The position numbers and the translations under genes are program-made. A stretch of DNA of 64,000 nt. Origin: Azospirillum fermentarium (GTDB taxonomy: Bacteria > Pseudomonadota > Alphaproteobacteria > Azospirillales > Azospirillaceae). The DNA lies in the NCBI RefSeq assembly GCF_025961205.1, contig NZ_JAOQNH010000001.1, positions 186,001 to 250,000 of the forward strand, written 5' to 3'. Of this stretch, positions 6,535 through 14,777 are shown piece by piece (within the stretch, counting starts at the first letter, position 1; each line of letters starts with the position of its first letter). Under the pieces are notes generated by a model. The model was given only the letters and a program-made list of their open reading frames with translations, made no database searches and was not told the origin of the DNA.

Positions 6535-8822
6535 CAGCGGGTATGATCCGGCATCTCGTTGCGGAATCCGGGCAGCCCCCCCGGGGGCGGGGCGGGGGCG
6601 GTGAACAGGCGGTCGATCAGCCCGCCGATGCCCGATGAGGAATCGGCGCGCGCAGCGCCACGCGGTGCCGCCGGGGCGGGCGCCGCTCCGGCAGCGGCCG
6701 GCACCACCGGCAGCGACGCCGTATAGGCCGGCAGCGGCTGCCCATCCAGCCCCGGCAGCGGACGGGGGGGCATGCCCTTGTGCGCATCGGTCATGAACCC
6801 CTGCCACAGCTTGGCCGGCAGGGTGCCGCCGGTGATCTTCTTCATTTCGCGGTTGTTGTCGTTGCCCATCCACACGCCGGCCACCAGATCGGCGGTGAAG
6901 CCCACGAACCACGCATCGTGATAATCCTGGGTGGTGCCGGTCTTGGCGGCGGCGGGGCGGTCCAGCTTGGCCGACCGGCCGGTGCCGGATTCGATCACCC
7001 CCCCCATCATCCGCGTCAGTTGCGCCACCAGCGCCGGGTCCGCCGCCGGTTCGCCGCCGCTGCCCTGGCGGCGGTAGAGCATCCGCCCGTTGCGGTCGGT
7101 GATCTCGGTGATGGCGTAGGACCACACCGGGATGCCGCGGTTGGCGATGCCGGCATAGGCGCCTGTCAGCTCCAGCAGCGACACCTCGCTGGTGCCGAGC
7201 GCCAGCGACAGATCCTTGGTCATGGGCGACACGATGCCCAGCCGCCCGGCCACCCGGCGGATGTGGTCGGTGCCCACCCGGTCGGCCAGCCGCACGGTGG
7301 CGGTGTTGGACGAATGGGCCAAAGCCTGGGCCATGGTGATGGTGCCGCGGTATTTGCCGTCGTAGTTGCCGGGGCTCCACGTGCCGATGCGCACGGGGGA
7401 ATCGTCCACCGGGCTGTCGGGGGACAGGCCCGATTCCAGGGCGGCCAGATAAACGAAGGGCTTGAACGACGATCCAGGCTGGCGCCGCGCCTGGGTGGCG
7501 CGGTTGAATTCGCTGGCGTCGTAATCGCGCCCGCCCACCAACGCGCGGATGGCGCCGTCGGGGGTCATGGCGACCAGGGCCGCCTGCCCCACGTTGGCGG
7601 CGGGGCCGGGACCGGTCAGGATCTCCGCCACCCGCTGTTCGGCGGCGCGCTGCATGGCCAGATTGATCGTGGTCTTCACCACCACGTCGCCGTGGCCGGA
7701 ACCGATGAATTCCGGCACCAGATCGGTCACCCAATCGGCGAAATAGCGCCCGTCGCCCATGCCCTTGCGCGGGGTGACCAGGGGGGCGCCCAGCGCCGCC
7801 TGCCGCTGATCGGGGGTGATGACGCCGGCATCCTCCATGGCGGCCAGCACCACCCGCGCCCGCTCCGCCGCCTCGTTGGGGTTGGAGGTGGGGGAATAGC
7901 GCGACGGCGCCTTCAGCAGCCCGGCCAGGATCGCCGCCTCGCGCAGGTCCACCTGGGTGGCCGGCTTGCCGAAATAGGTGCGCGCCGCCGCGTCCATGCC
8001 GAAGGTGCCGGCACCCAGATAGACGCGGTTGAGATAGGCGGCGAGGATCTCGTCCTTGGTGAAGCGGTGTTCCAGCCACAGGGCCAGCAGCGCTTCCTGG
8101 ATCTTGCGCTTGAGCGTGCGCTCGGGCGACAGGAACAGGTTCTTGGCCAACTGCTGGGTGATGGTGGACCCGCCCTGCACCGACCGCCCGGAGCGCCAGT
8201 TGACATAGACGGCACGGGCCAGCCCGATGGGATCGACGCCGAAATGGTAATAGAACCGCCGGTCCTCGGTCGCCAGCACGGCGTTGATGAGGTGGGGCGG
8301 CAGGTCGGACACGCTGTGCACCGTGCCGTGCAGGTCGCCGAAACGGGCGAATTCGGTCCCATCGGCGGCCAGCACCACCACCGCCGGGCGCCGCTCGTAC
8401 TGGGCCACCTGGCCGATGTCGGGCAGATCGTAGGCGAAATAGGTCAGAACCGCCCCCAGACCGATGCCGGCCCAGATGCCGGCCACCAGCGTGCCGCGCA
8501 CCAGCATGCCCAGCAGGCCACGCTTGCGCCGCGGCGCCGGACGGGGCTTGGCGGGTTTGGGGGCCTTCGGTGCCCGCTCCTTGCGCGGCGCCGGGCGGGG
8601 CGGCGGTTCGGGCGGCGGGGGCGAATCGCCGCCGTCATCCCACGCCGCAGGCGGGGGTGCCGCGCGCTTGCGTTCGGGCTTGGGCTTGGGCGCCCCCTTG
8701 GCCGCCGTTTTTTCCCCGCCCAGGAAGGGCAGCGCGAATCCCTTGCCCGCGGGACGCTTGCGCCGCTCGGGCCGGTGGGGGCGCGGCCCCGGAAACAGGT
8801 CGGACGGGCGGTCGGACGTCAC
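6534..8822 (-). CDS. Class A penicillin-binding protein (transglycosylase/transpeptidase)
   Basis: 762 residues. A bifunctional peptidoglycan synthase anchored in the inner membrane. Residues 1-100 are a long basic/proline-rich cytoplasmic tail, followed by a transmembrane helix (~104-127). The GT51 domain shows the catalytic EDRRFYYHFG, GGSTITQQLAKN, RKIQEALLALWLE and ILAAYLNRVYLG. The transpeptidase shows SxxK in PGSSFKP, SxN in HSSNTA and KTGT in KTGTTQDYHDAWFVG. The C-terminal ~70 residues are Ala/Pro-rich and disordered. It forms an operon with the downstream cNMP-binding gene. An LpoA-like activator gene lies at 41186-42385. It is of PBP1a/1c type, but the exact class is not resolved. 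Confidence 0.92.
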   Translation of the reverse strand: MTSDRPSDLFPGPRPHRPERRKRPAGKGFALPFLGGEKTAAKGAPKPKPERKRAAPPPAAWDDGGDSPPPPEPPPRPAPRKERAPKAPKPAKPRPAPRRKRGLLGMLVRGTLVAGIWAGIGLGAVLTYFAYDLPDIGQVAQYERRPAVVVLAADGTEFARFGDLHGTVHSVSDLPPHLINAVLATEDRRFYYHFGVDPIGLARAVYVNWRSGRSVQGGSTITQQLAKNLFLSPERTLKRKIQEALLALWLEHRFTKDEILAAYLNRVYLGAGTFGMDAAARTYFGKPATQVDLREAAILAGLLKAPSRYSPTSNPNEAAERARVVLAAMEDAGVITPDQRQAALGAPLVTPRKGMGDGRYFADWVTDLVPEFIGSGHGDVVVKTTINLAMQRAAEQRVAEILTGPGPAANVGQAALVAMTPDGAIRALVGGRDYDASEFNRATQARRQPGSSFKPFVYLAALESGLSPDSPVDDSPVRIGTWSPGNYDGKYRGTITMAQALAHSSNTATVRLADRVGTDHIRRVAGRLGIVSPMTKDLSLALGTSEVSLLELTGAYAGIANRGIPVWSYAITEITDRNGRMLYRRQGSGGEPAADPALVAQLTRMMGGVIESGTGRSAKLDRPAAAKTGTTQDYHDAWFVGFTADLVAGVWMGNDNNREMKKITGGTLPAKLWQGFMTDAHKGMPPRPLPGLDGQPLPAYTASLPVVPAAAGAAPAPAAPRGAARADSSSGIGGLIDRLFTAPAPPPGGLPGFRNEMPDHTR

Positions 8823-8915
8823 GGGCAGCCTCTCTCACGCACAAGCCCACGCTGGGGCACCAGCGTTACGCCGGGAAGGTGGCGTTACCATGGCAAGCTT
8901 TTGGTTACCAGCCCG

Positions 8916-9965
8916 TTACCGGCCCCCGCCCGGCAACAGGCCGTGCTTGCGCATCTGGTTGCGCAGCGCGTGGTAGCCGAGCCCCAGGGCGGCGGCGGTG
9001 CGGCGCTGGTTGTTACCGTTGGCGGCCAGGGCATCGCGCAGCAGCCCCGCCTCGAACGCCGCCACCCGTTCGCTGTACCCGCCCGCCGGTTCCGCTGCGG
9101 CTTCCGCCGGCGGAGAGGGCGGCGGAGAGGGCGGCGGAAGCGGGGGCGGCGGTGGGACCGGCCCGCCGGGGCGGAAGGGCGACTCGAAGGGGTCGATGCG
9201 GATGCCCTCCACCGGCACCGGATCGCCGGCCTCATCCACCACGGGGGCGGCGGCCACCGAGCGTTCGACCGCGTTGCGCAATTCGCGCACGTTGCCCGGC
9301 CATGGGTGTTCCAGCAACGCCGCCTGCGCCCGCGCGGAGAAACCGGGGAACAGCGGACGGCCCATGTCCCGCACCATGCCCAGGGCGAAATGCTCGGCCA
9401 GCAGCAGGATATCCTCCCGCCGGGCGCGCAAGGGCGGCAGCGTCACCACGTCGAAGGCCAGCCGGTCCAGCAGATCGGCGCGGAATTGCCCCGCCGCCGC
9501 CAGGGCCGGCAGATCGGCGTTGGTGGCGGCGATGATACGCACGTCCACGCTCTGGGTGCGCCCGCCGATGCGCTCGATCTCGCCGTATTCCACGGCACGC
9601 AGCAGCTTTTCCTGAACCATCGGGCTGGCGGTGGCCAGTTCGTCCAGGAACAGGGTGCCGCCGTCGGCCTGCTCGAACCGCCCCAACTGCCGCCGCACCG
9701 CCCCGGTGAAGGCGCCGGCCTCGTGCCCGAACAGCGCCGAATCCAGCAGCGTGTCGGGCAGTGCGGCGCAGTTGACCGACACGAAGGGCCGGTCCCACCG
9801 CCGCGACAGGAAGTGCAGGCGCGCCGCCACCAGTTCCTTGCCGGTCCCGCGCTCCCCGATCACCAGGGCCGGGCGCTCCAGCGGGGCCAGCCGCGACACA
9901 TGGTCGAGCATGGCGAGAAAGGCCGGGGCGTGGCCCAGCAGCGGCGGCGGGGTGGACGATGACAT
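8916..9965 (-). CDS. pspF: PspF-type sigma-54 activator
   Basis: 349 residues. A AAA+ enhancer-binding protein that begins almost directly with the ATPase domain and has no N-terminal sensory domain, as in PspF. Walker A is GERGTGKE, the sigma-54 contact loop is GAFTGA, Walker B is GGTLFLDE, and a C-terminal Fis-type HTH (NNQRRTAAALGLGYHALRNQ) is present. An unusual proline-rich linker (PPPPPLPPPSPPPSPP) separates ATPase and HTH. It is divergent from the psp operon. Known: PspA binds PspF and blocks its ATPase until the membrane is stressed. No strong ribosome site precedes the ATG, suggesting low expression. Confidence 0.93.
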   Translation of the reverse strand: MSSSTPPPLLGHAPAFLAMLDHVSRLAPLERPALVIGERGTGKELVAARLHFLSRRWDRPFVSVNCAALPDTLLDSALFGHEAGAFTGAVRRQLGRFEQADGGTLFLDELATASPMVQEKLLRAVEYGEIERIGGRTQSVDVRIIAATNADLPALAAAGQFRADLLDRLAFDVVTLPPLRARREDILLLAEHFALGMVRDMGRPLFPGFSARAQAALLEHPWPGNVRELRNAVERSVAAAPVVDEAGDPVPVEGIRIDPFESPFRPGGPVPPPPPLPPPSPPPSPPAEAAAEPAGGYSERVAAFEAGLLRDALAANGNNQRRTAAALGLGYHALRNQMRKHGLLPGGGR

Positions 9966-9996
9966 TGGTGGTTTTTACGAATTCGTGTGGCTGATA

Positions 9997-10016
9997 TGGC
10001 GAAGCGCATTTCGCCA
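9997..10016. promoter_or_regulatory. Inverted repeat, candidate PspF enhancer site
   Basis: Perfect 7-bp arms TGGCGAA/TTCGCCA separated by six bases, 32 bp upstream of the pspF start and about 83 bp upstream of the sigma-54 promoter GG. The position suits both activation of the psp operon and autoregulation of pspF. Binding is inferred. Confidence 0.55.
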
Positions 10017-10098
10017 AAAACGCTAACATTGGTGACGTGCTCTTTCAACCCCTCTTCACGATCAAGGAAAATCAATGGGTTGAGGAAAATCTGCGCTC

Positions 10099-10114
10099 TG
10101 GCACGGTCCATGCA
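10099..10114 (+). promoter_or_regulatory. Sigma-54 promoter of the psp operon
   Basis: TGGCACG followed by TGCA with the exact GG-N10-GC spacing (GG 10100-10101, GC 10112-10113). It matches the -24/-12 consensus and lies just upstream of the first psp gene, with a PspF-type activator encoded divergently. The predicted start would leave a very short leader. Confidence 0.88.
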
Positions 10115-10140
10115 ATTCCACCGGCAAAACGGAGGAGACC

Positions 10141-10287
10141 ATGAACACCCACACCTACCGCGCTCACCACACCGCCCCCGGCTGGTCCGCCACCGGCGCC
10201 CGAATCCGGGTGTATCTGGCGACACGGCCCAAGGAAAGCTGGCTGTTCTTCCTGGCCGGCGCCCTGGTGGGCGCCATCCTGAGCTGA
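10141..10287 (+). CDS. 48-residue membrane protein heading the psp operon
   Basis: The ATG follows GGAGGAGACC, an excellent ribosome site. The first ~32 residues are polar and basic; residues ~33-48 (SWLFFLAGALVGAILS) form one transmembrane helix with small-residue faces that ends at the stop. It is the first gene after the sigma-54 promoter, 40 bp before pspA. It does not resemble PspD or PspG of enterobacteria. Inference: a new small partner of the phage-shock response, perhaps a membrane tether or sensor. The position and ribosome site make it a strong candidate real gene. Confidence 0.75.
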   Translation: MNTHTYRAHHTAPGWSATGARIRVYLATRPKESWLFFLAGALVGAILS

Positions 10288-10327
10288 CGCTCCCCCCTTT
10301 TTGCCACATCATCCCAACGGACACGCC

Positions 10328-10999
10328 ATGAGCATCTTTTCCCGTCTGACCGACATCATCCAGTCCAACATCAACGCGCTGCTGGACCGGGCGGAGGAGC
10401 CCGAGAAGATGATCCGCCTGATCATCCAGGAGATGGAGGACACGCTGGTGGAGGTGCGCTCCTCCACCGTCAAGATCATCGCCGAAAAGAAGGAGATCGA
10501 ACGCCGCGCCGCCGATTTCCGCCGCGAGGCCGAGGAATGGGAGAACAAGGCCGAAATCGCCCTGCTGCGCGGCCGCGAGGATCTGGCCAAGGGCGCGCTG
10601 CTGGCCAAGGCCCGCGCCGCCGAACAGGCCGACGCCTTGGCCGCCCAGTTGGCGCAGGTGGAGGAATCGCTGGCCAAGGCCAACGACGACATCGCCCGCC
10701 TGCAGGCCAAGCTGGCCGACGCCAAGACCCGCGAGCAGGCCTACGCCGCGCGGCAGCAGACCGCGGTCAACCGCGTGAAGGTGCGCGAGAAGCTGCACGA
10801 TCAGCGCATCAACGACGCACTGTCCCGCTTCGAGCAGGTGGAGCGCAGCCTGGACGAGGCCGAAGGCCGGGCCGAGGTCTATGATGTGGGCCGCAAGAAG
10901 ACCCTGGCCGAGGAAATCGCCGAGCTGGAAACCGCCCACAAACTCGACGAGGATCTGGCCGCCCTCAAGGCCCGCGTCGCCGCCCGCAAGGGTGGCTGA
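10328..10999 (+). CDS. pspA: Phage shock protein A
   Basis: 223 residues. An ESCRT-III-like coiled-coil protein that coats stressed inner membrane and inhibits PspF. It starts MSIFSRLTDIIQSNINALLD, the N-terminal amphipathic membrane-binding helix, followed by EEPEKMIRLIIQEMEDTLVE and long charged coiled coils to the end. The ATG at 10328 gives this canonical start; codons from 10301 are leader. It is second in the sigma-54 operon. Confidence 0.95.
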   Translation: MSIFSRLTDIIQSNINALLDRAEEPEKMIRLIIQEMEDTLVEVRSSTVKIIAEKKEIERRAADFRREAEEWENKAEIALLRGREDLAKGALLAKARAAEQADALAAQLAQVEESLAKANDDIARLQAKLADAKTREQAYAARQQTAVNRVKVREKLHDQRINDALSRFEQVERSLDEAEGRAEVYDVGRKKTLAEEIAELETAHKLDEDLAALKARVAARKGG

Positions 11000-11016
11000 G
11001 GCCACTTCCGCCCCCG

Positions 11017-11042
11017 CCCCTTCCCCCCGCCGGGGGGAGGGG
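11017..11042. repeat. GC-rich intercistronic hairpin between pspA and pspB
   Basis: CCCCTTCCCCCC paired with GGGGGGAGGGG around a three-base loop, without a T tract. A close relative (CCCTCTCCCC-GGC-GGGGAGAGGG) lies at 45442-45464, also between two genes of an operon. Such stem-loops often stabilise the upstream transcript, which would favour PspA over PspB/C. That role is inferred. Confidence 0.6.
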
Positions 11043-11079
11043 ACGCACGAACCGTCCCCAGCCAAGAGCTTGAAACGCC

Positions 11080-11307
11080 ATGGGCTTCTTCATCTTCCTC
11101 CTGTCGGCTCTGGTGGTGACCATCGTCCTGCCGGTGTGGATCATCGCCCACTACGTCACCAAGTGGCGGTCCCAGCGCGGCCTGTCGGCCCAGGACGAAC
11201 GGCTGCTGGCCGAGTTGTGGGACACCACCACCCGGCTTGAAACCCGCATCCACACCCTGGAGCGCATTCTGGACGCCGAGGCGCCCAGCTGGCGCACCAA
11301 GGTCTGA
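11080..11307 (+). CDS. pspB: Phage shock protein B
   Basis: 75 residues, the usual family length. One N-terminal transmembrane helix (FFIFLLSALVVTIVLPVWII) is followed by HYVTKWRSQRGLS and a C-terminal coiled coil with a leucine-zipper pattern (LLAELWDTTTRLETRIHTLE). Known: PspB and PspC form the membrane complex that relieves PspA inhibition of PspF. It sits between pspA and pspC, all in the same direction. Confidence 0.93.
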   Translation: MGFFIFLLSALVVTIVLPVWIIAHYVTKWRSQRGLSAQDERLLAELWDTTTRLETRIHTLERILDAEAPSWRTKV

Positions 11308-11352
11308 ACCACCGGGGTCCGAACCGGCCCGTCTTTGCAAGAGGAACACGTC

Positions 11353-11772
11353 ATGAGCGACCCGTCCGCGGGCGGCCCGACGCCGTACGATTCCCCCAAC
11401 CCCCACCGGCTGTACCGCAACCCGCACACCGGGATGGTGGCCGGCGTGTGCGCCGGGCTGGCGGATTTTCTGGGGGTGGCGCCCATTCTGGTGCGCGCAG
11501 GCCTGGTGATGGGGCTGATATTCGCCTTCTTCCCCGTGATCATCGCCTATGTGGTGGCGGCCTTCGGCCTGCCGGTGCGCCCCGCCAACCTCTACCGCAG
11601 CCGGGAGGAGGAAGCGTTCTGGCGCTCGGTCGCCACGAAGCCCGACCGCTCGCTCGCCGGGCTGTCCCAGCGCATCCGCGGCTTCGAAACGCGGGTGGGC
11701 GGGCTGGAAGCCTATGTGGCGTCCAAGGATTTCGAACTCAACCGCGCCTTCCGCGATCTCGACCGCGGCTGA
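11353..11772 (+). CDS. pspC: Phage shock protein C
   Basis: 139 residues. The PspC domain RLYRNPHTGMVAGVCAGLAD begins near residue 20 and is followed by one to two membrane segments (LVRAGLVMGLIFAFFPVIIAY and VVAAFGLPV) and a cytoplasmic helical tail. The ATG at 11353 is preceded by AAGAGGAA. The tail is extended relative to E. coli PspC. It is the last gene of the psp operon and converges on a small minus-strand gene. Confidence 0.92.
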   Translation: MSDPSAGGPTPYDSPNPHRLYRNPHTGMVAGVCAGLADFLGVAPILVRAGLVMGLIFAFFPVIIAYVVAAFGLPVRPANLYRSREEEAFWRSVATKPDRSLAGLSQRIRGFETRVGGLEAYVASKDFELNRAFRDLDRG

Positions 11773-11778
11773 CGGGGA

Positions 11779-11904
11779 TTACTTGCGGCGGCGGCGGGCA
11801 CGCACGGGAATGGGAGCGGGTTTGGCGGCGGCGGCCACAACGGCCCCCGCCATCGCCCCGCCCAGGATCACCGCCACCACCGCGTCGAGCAAAGCCTGTT
11901 CCAT
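11779..11904 (-). CDS. 41-residue membrane peptide with arginine tail
   Basis: ATG at 11904 with GGGAG about 10 bases upstream. Residues 1-26 are hydrophobic (LLDAVVAVILGGAMAGAVVA), followed by a proline-spaced basic end with R-A-R-R-R-R-K. A single-pass topology with cytoplasmic positive tail is likely. The gene ends 7 bp from pspC's stop, on the opposite strand. Unknown function; too short for database-type recognition. Confidence 0.55.
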   Translation of the reverse strand: MEQALLDAVVAVILGGAMAGAVVAAAAKPAPIPVRARRRRK

Positions 11905-11988
11905 CGTCGGGCACTCCCTTTTCCCATCCCATGCTGAGCCGCAAAGGGTTAACAGAGGATGGATGCGACCGGCGGCCCCGCCGCCCTT

Positions 11989-12501
11989 TCAAACATAACC
12001 CTTTTCCACCGATTCGATCACGAATCCTTTGTGATCGGGGTAACGGGCCGTCACCTTGTCCCGGGCCTTGTGCTCGTCCAGCGCCCACACCAGGAAACGG
12101 CGCCCCTGCCGCCAGCTTTCCAGCGCGAAGCGTTCCAGGTTGGGGTTGACCCGCGCGGCGTAATCGCCGTTCGCCACCCGCACCACCCACCCGGAGTCGG
12201 CGGGCGTGCGGCGGTCGTCCAGGATGTACATGCGGTTGTTGCGGGCCAGCGCCGTGTGCAGCCGGTTTTCCGTTTCCTCCAGCGCCCCCTGCATGACGTC
12301 GCGGCGGTGGCGGGCATCGCGGATCTCGCGCGCCAGCCGCAGGTTGAGCATGCCCAGCCGGCGGATGCGGTCCACCTGATGTTCCTTGCGCGCCTGGAGT
12401 TTGGCGATGGTGCGCTCGGCACGCTTCAGATGTCCGATGGCGTTGGCGAAGGCCACCGCCATCACCGCGAATCCAAGGAAGGCAAAAAACGCAACCAGCA
12501 T
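11989..12501 (-). CDS. Membrane-anchored coiled-coil protein, paralogue A
   Basis: 170 residues from the ATG at 12501, chosen because it opens directly into a transmembrane helix (MLVAFFAFLGFAVMAVAFA). A highly charged coiled coil follows (~25-90), then a ~75-residue globular end with W-x-x-G-R-R-F-L-V-W-A and R-Y-P-D-H-K-G-F-V. The end segment matches that of the neighbour at 12583-13137, so the two are paralogues. Function unknown; the C-terminal domain probably faces the cytoplasm or periplasm as a small binding module. Confidence 0.65.
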   Translation of the reverse strand: MLVAFFAFLGFAVMAVAFANAIGHLKRAERTIAKLQARKEHQVDRIRRLGMLNLRLAREIRDARHRRDVMQGALEETENRLHTALARNNRMYILDDRRTPADSGWVVRVANGDYAARVNPNLERFALESWRQGRRFLVWALDEHKARDKVTARYPDHKGFVIESVEKGYV

Positions 12502-12582
12502 GGGACTTCTGCACTTCCTCACGCGCCGGCGGGACCATGGGATTCCCTGTGGCTCCACGCCCGGCGGGGTGCCGCGGCTATA

Positions 12583-13137
12583 TTATCCCACCGGACCATC
12601 CCCCGCAAACACATCCCCCATGGGCTGGATGCGGGTAACCACATAGCCGAAGGTCGGCGGGTAGCGGCGTTCGATGGCGCGGCGGGCCTCGGGAACATTC
12701 GGCGCCCACACCTCCACCGCCTGCGGCTTGGCCCAGGAGGAATCGATCATGGCGTGCGGTCCCTTGTCCGCGCCGACGTACTTGTTGGCCACATGGGCGA
12801 TGTAGCAGGGGCAGCCCTTCACCTCCTCCCCGATCTGACGGACGATGCTCTTGCCGTAGCGGGCCACCTCGCCGGTGCGGCGGTCGAGCTTTTCCTTGCG
12901 GCGGACGAGGCTGTGGATCTCGCCGTCCAGGCTGCTCAATTCCTCCTCGCGCCCGGCGCGGCGCATCTCCATCCGCTGTTCCAGGGTGGCGCGTTCGGCG
13001 ATCAGCATCCGCACCCCGGTGACGCCGTAGCGCCGTTCGATGCTGCGTTCGCCCAGGAACACCACCAGCCGGGCCAGCCCGAACCCCGCCCCCGACAGGA
13101 ACAGGAACAGCAGCAGCCCCTTCACCATTTCCGACAT
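12583..13137 (-). CDS. Membrane-anchored coiled-coil protein, paralogue B
   Basis: 184 residues. The ATG at 13137 opens into a hydrophobic helix (VKGLLLFLFLSGAGFGLARL). Charged coiled coil spans ~45-95 (EQRMEMRRAGREEELSSLDG), then a C-terminal domain with two cysteines (GCPCYIAHVANKYVGADKG) and the ending VWAPN...AR...RYPPTFGYVV shared with paralogue A. Same strand and order as its paralogue, 81 bp away. Not recognised as a named family. Confidence 0.65.
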   Translation of the reverse strand: MSEMVKGLLLFLFLSGAGFGLARLVVFLGERSIERRYGVTGVRMLIAERATLEQRMEMRRAGREEELSSLDGEIHSLVRRKEKLDRRTGEVARYGKSIVRQIGEEVKGCPCYIAHVANKYVGADKGPHAMIDSSWAKPQAVEVWAPNVPEARRAIERRYPPTFGYVVTRIQPMGDVFAGDGPVG

Positions 13138-13158
13138 GAGCACACCCCGACAGCCGCG

Positions 13159-14721
13159 TCAGGCCGCCACCGCCGTGCGGTTGCGGCCTGCGTTCTTGGC
13201 GTCATAAAGGGCGGCGTCGGCCCGGCGCAAGGCCTGTTCGACGGAACTCTCCCCCTCCTGCCATGCCGCGACGCCGATGCTGGCGCTGAGGGCGAAGCTG
13301 TGGCCGTCGAAATCCATCGGCCCGGCGGCAATCGCCGTCCGCACCCGTTCCGCCACCATCCGCGCCTCTTCCGGCGCCGTTTCCGGCAGCAGGATCAGGA
13401 ATTCCTCCCCGCCGCAACGGCCCAGGCAATCGGTGGTGCGCAGCGCACCGCGGGCCCGCGCCACCACCGCCCGCAGCGTGCGGTCCCCCGCGGCATGGCC
13501 ATAGGTGTCGTTGACCCGCTTGAAATGGTCCAGATCCAGCAGCAGCACCGACAGGGGTCGGCCATAGCGCCGGGCCCGCGCCACCTCCGCCACCGCCAGA
13601 TCCATGATGTGGCGGCGGTTCCACACCCCGGTCAGGGCGTCGGTGGTGGCCAGCCGCTCCAGACTGGCGTTGGCTTCCGCCAACTCGCGGGTGCGTTCGG
13701 CCACACGCGCCTCCAGCCGCTCGTTCGCCTCCTTCAGCCGCTCGTACAGACAGACGTTGCTGAAGCCCACGGCGATCTTGGACACGAACACCTCCACCAG
13801 CGCCTGGTCCAGGCCGCTCAAGGGGCGTTCGGTCTGCACCCACGCCGCCACCTCCTGCCCGTCGGGGACGGGGATGTAGAGGGTGGTGCTGTCGGCGGCG
13901 AACACGGTGCGCCGCCGGCTCAGCGCCGCGCCGATGGCGGCGGCGACGGTGTGGTCGGCGACCATGCGTTCCAGCGGCCCGTCGCCCACCCCGGCGAAAC
14001 GCCCCGCCCCCGCCAGCACATGGATGCAGTCGTCGGAGCACGCCCCCGCGGACGCGCACGCCCCGGCGCACAGATCGCCCCGCTGGGCGCACAGGATGCC
14101 GTTGTCCGGCACGCCCAGGAACGCGGTGAGCTGGGTCAGCACCCCGGCGGCGAACTGGCGCATGCACCGCAGCTCCAGCAGGCCGTCGGTGGATTCGATG
14201 ATCTGCTGCAGCCCGCGCCGGCTGGTTTCCAGCGCGGTGATGTCGGCATAGGACCGCAGCGCCGCCACCACGGTGGTGAACAGCTTCTGCGTGGTCAGTT
14301 CGGTCTTGGATTTGTAGTCGTTGATGTCGTAGCCGACGATCACGTCCTCTTCCGGCGCCTGCCCCGGCTGGCCGGTGCGCAGGATGATGCGCACCGCCCG
14401 GTTGCCGATGCCGTCGCGGATGGTGCGCACCAGCCGCAGCCCGGCGTCGTCGCTTTCCATCACCACGTCCAGCAGCACGATGGCGAACGGCACCGGCCCG
14501 CGCAGCATGGCTTCCGCCTCGGCGGCGCTGTAGGCGCTGTGAAGCTGGAGCCGCCGGTCCTTGAACCGCACCTTGCCCAGCGCCAGCCGGGTGACGGCGT
14601 GGACCTCCGGCTCGTCATCGACGATCAGCAGGTGCCAGGGATCGGCCCCGGCGTGAACGGGCGCCGGAACCGGTGCTTCCGCCGGGGCCGGAAAACTGTC
14701 GAATAAGAAACCGTCGCTCAT
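13159..14721 (-). CDS. Response regulator with DUF3369 and GGDEF (diguanylate cyclase)
   Basis: 520 residues. A receiver domain at ~30-150 (LLIVDDEPEVHAVT, phospho-acceptor in IVLLDVVME) is followed by a DUF3369 region with the typical RTGQPGQAPEEDVI and DINDYKSKTELT. A short coiled coil leads to a GGDEF domain (~355-515) with active site CGGEEF and an intact RxxD inhibitory site (RTTD) five residues before it. It should make cyclic di-GMP when phosphorylated and be product-inhibited. The middle domain has a cluster of cysteines (CAGACASAGACSDDC), unusual and possibly redox- or metal-sensitive. The start at 14721 lies 56 bp after the kinase gene, its likely cognate sensor. Confidence 0.92.
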   Translation of the reverse strand: MSDGFLFDSFPAPAEAPVPAPVHAGADPWHLLIVDDEPEVHAVTRLALGKVRFKDRRLQLHSAYSAAEAEAMLRGPVPFAIVLLDVVMESDDAGLRLVRTIRDGIGNRAVRIILRTGQPGQAPEEDVIVGYDINDYKSKTELTTQKLFTTVVAALRSYADITALETSRRGLQQIIESTDGLLELRCMRQFAAGVLTQLTAFLGVPDNGILCAQRGDLCAGACASAGACSDDCIHVLAGAGRFAGVGDGPLERMVADHTVAAAIGAALSRRRTVFAADSTTLYIPVPDGQEVAAWVQTERPLSGLDQALVEVFVSKIAVGFSNVCLYERLKEANERLEARVAERTRELAEANASLERLATTDALTGVWNRRHIMDLAVAEVARARRYGRPLSVLLLDLDHFKRVNDTYGHAAGDRTLRAVVARARGALRTTDCLGRCGGEEFLILLPETAPEEARMVAERVRTAIAAGPMDFDGHSFALSASIGVAAWQEGESSVEQALRRADAALYDAKNAGRNRTAVAA

Positions 14722-14777
14722 CGTGTGGGGCTGCTCCCTTGGTTCCGCCGATCCGTCGTGGCCATGGTCGGCGGGCC

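Noticed and set aside
6780..9962. A 1,060-codon open frame on the plus strand across the PBP and pspF genes
   Set aside because: It is the complementary reading of strongly GC-biased coding DNA. Its translation is His/Gly/Arg/Gln-rich with no motif, while the minus strand shows complete family motifs.
12000..14700. A very long plus-strand frame opposite the coiled-coil and GGDEF genes
   Set aside because: No domain in 900 codons; low-complexity composition typical of antisense frames in high-GC DNA.
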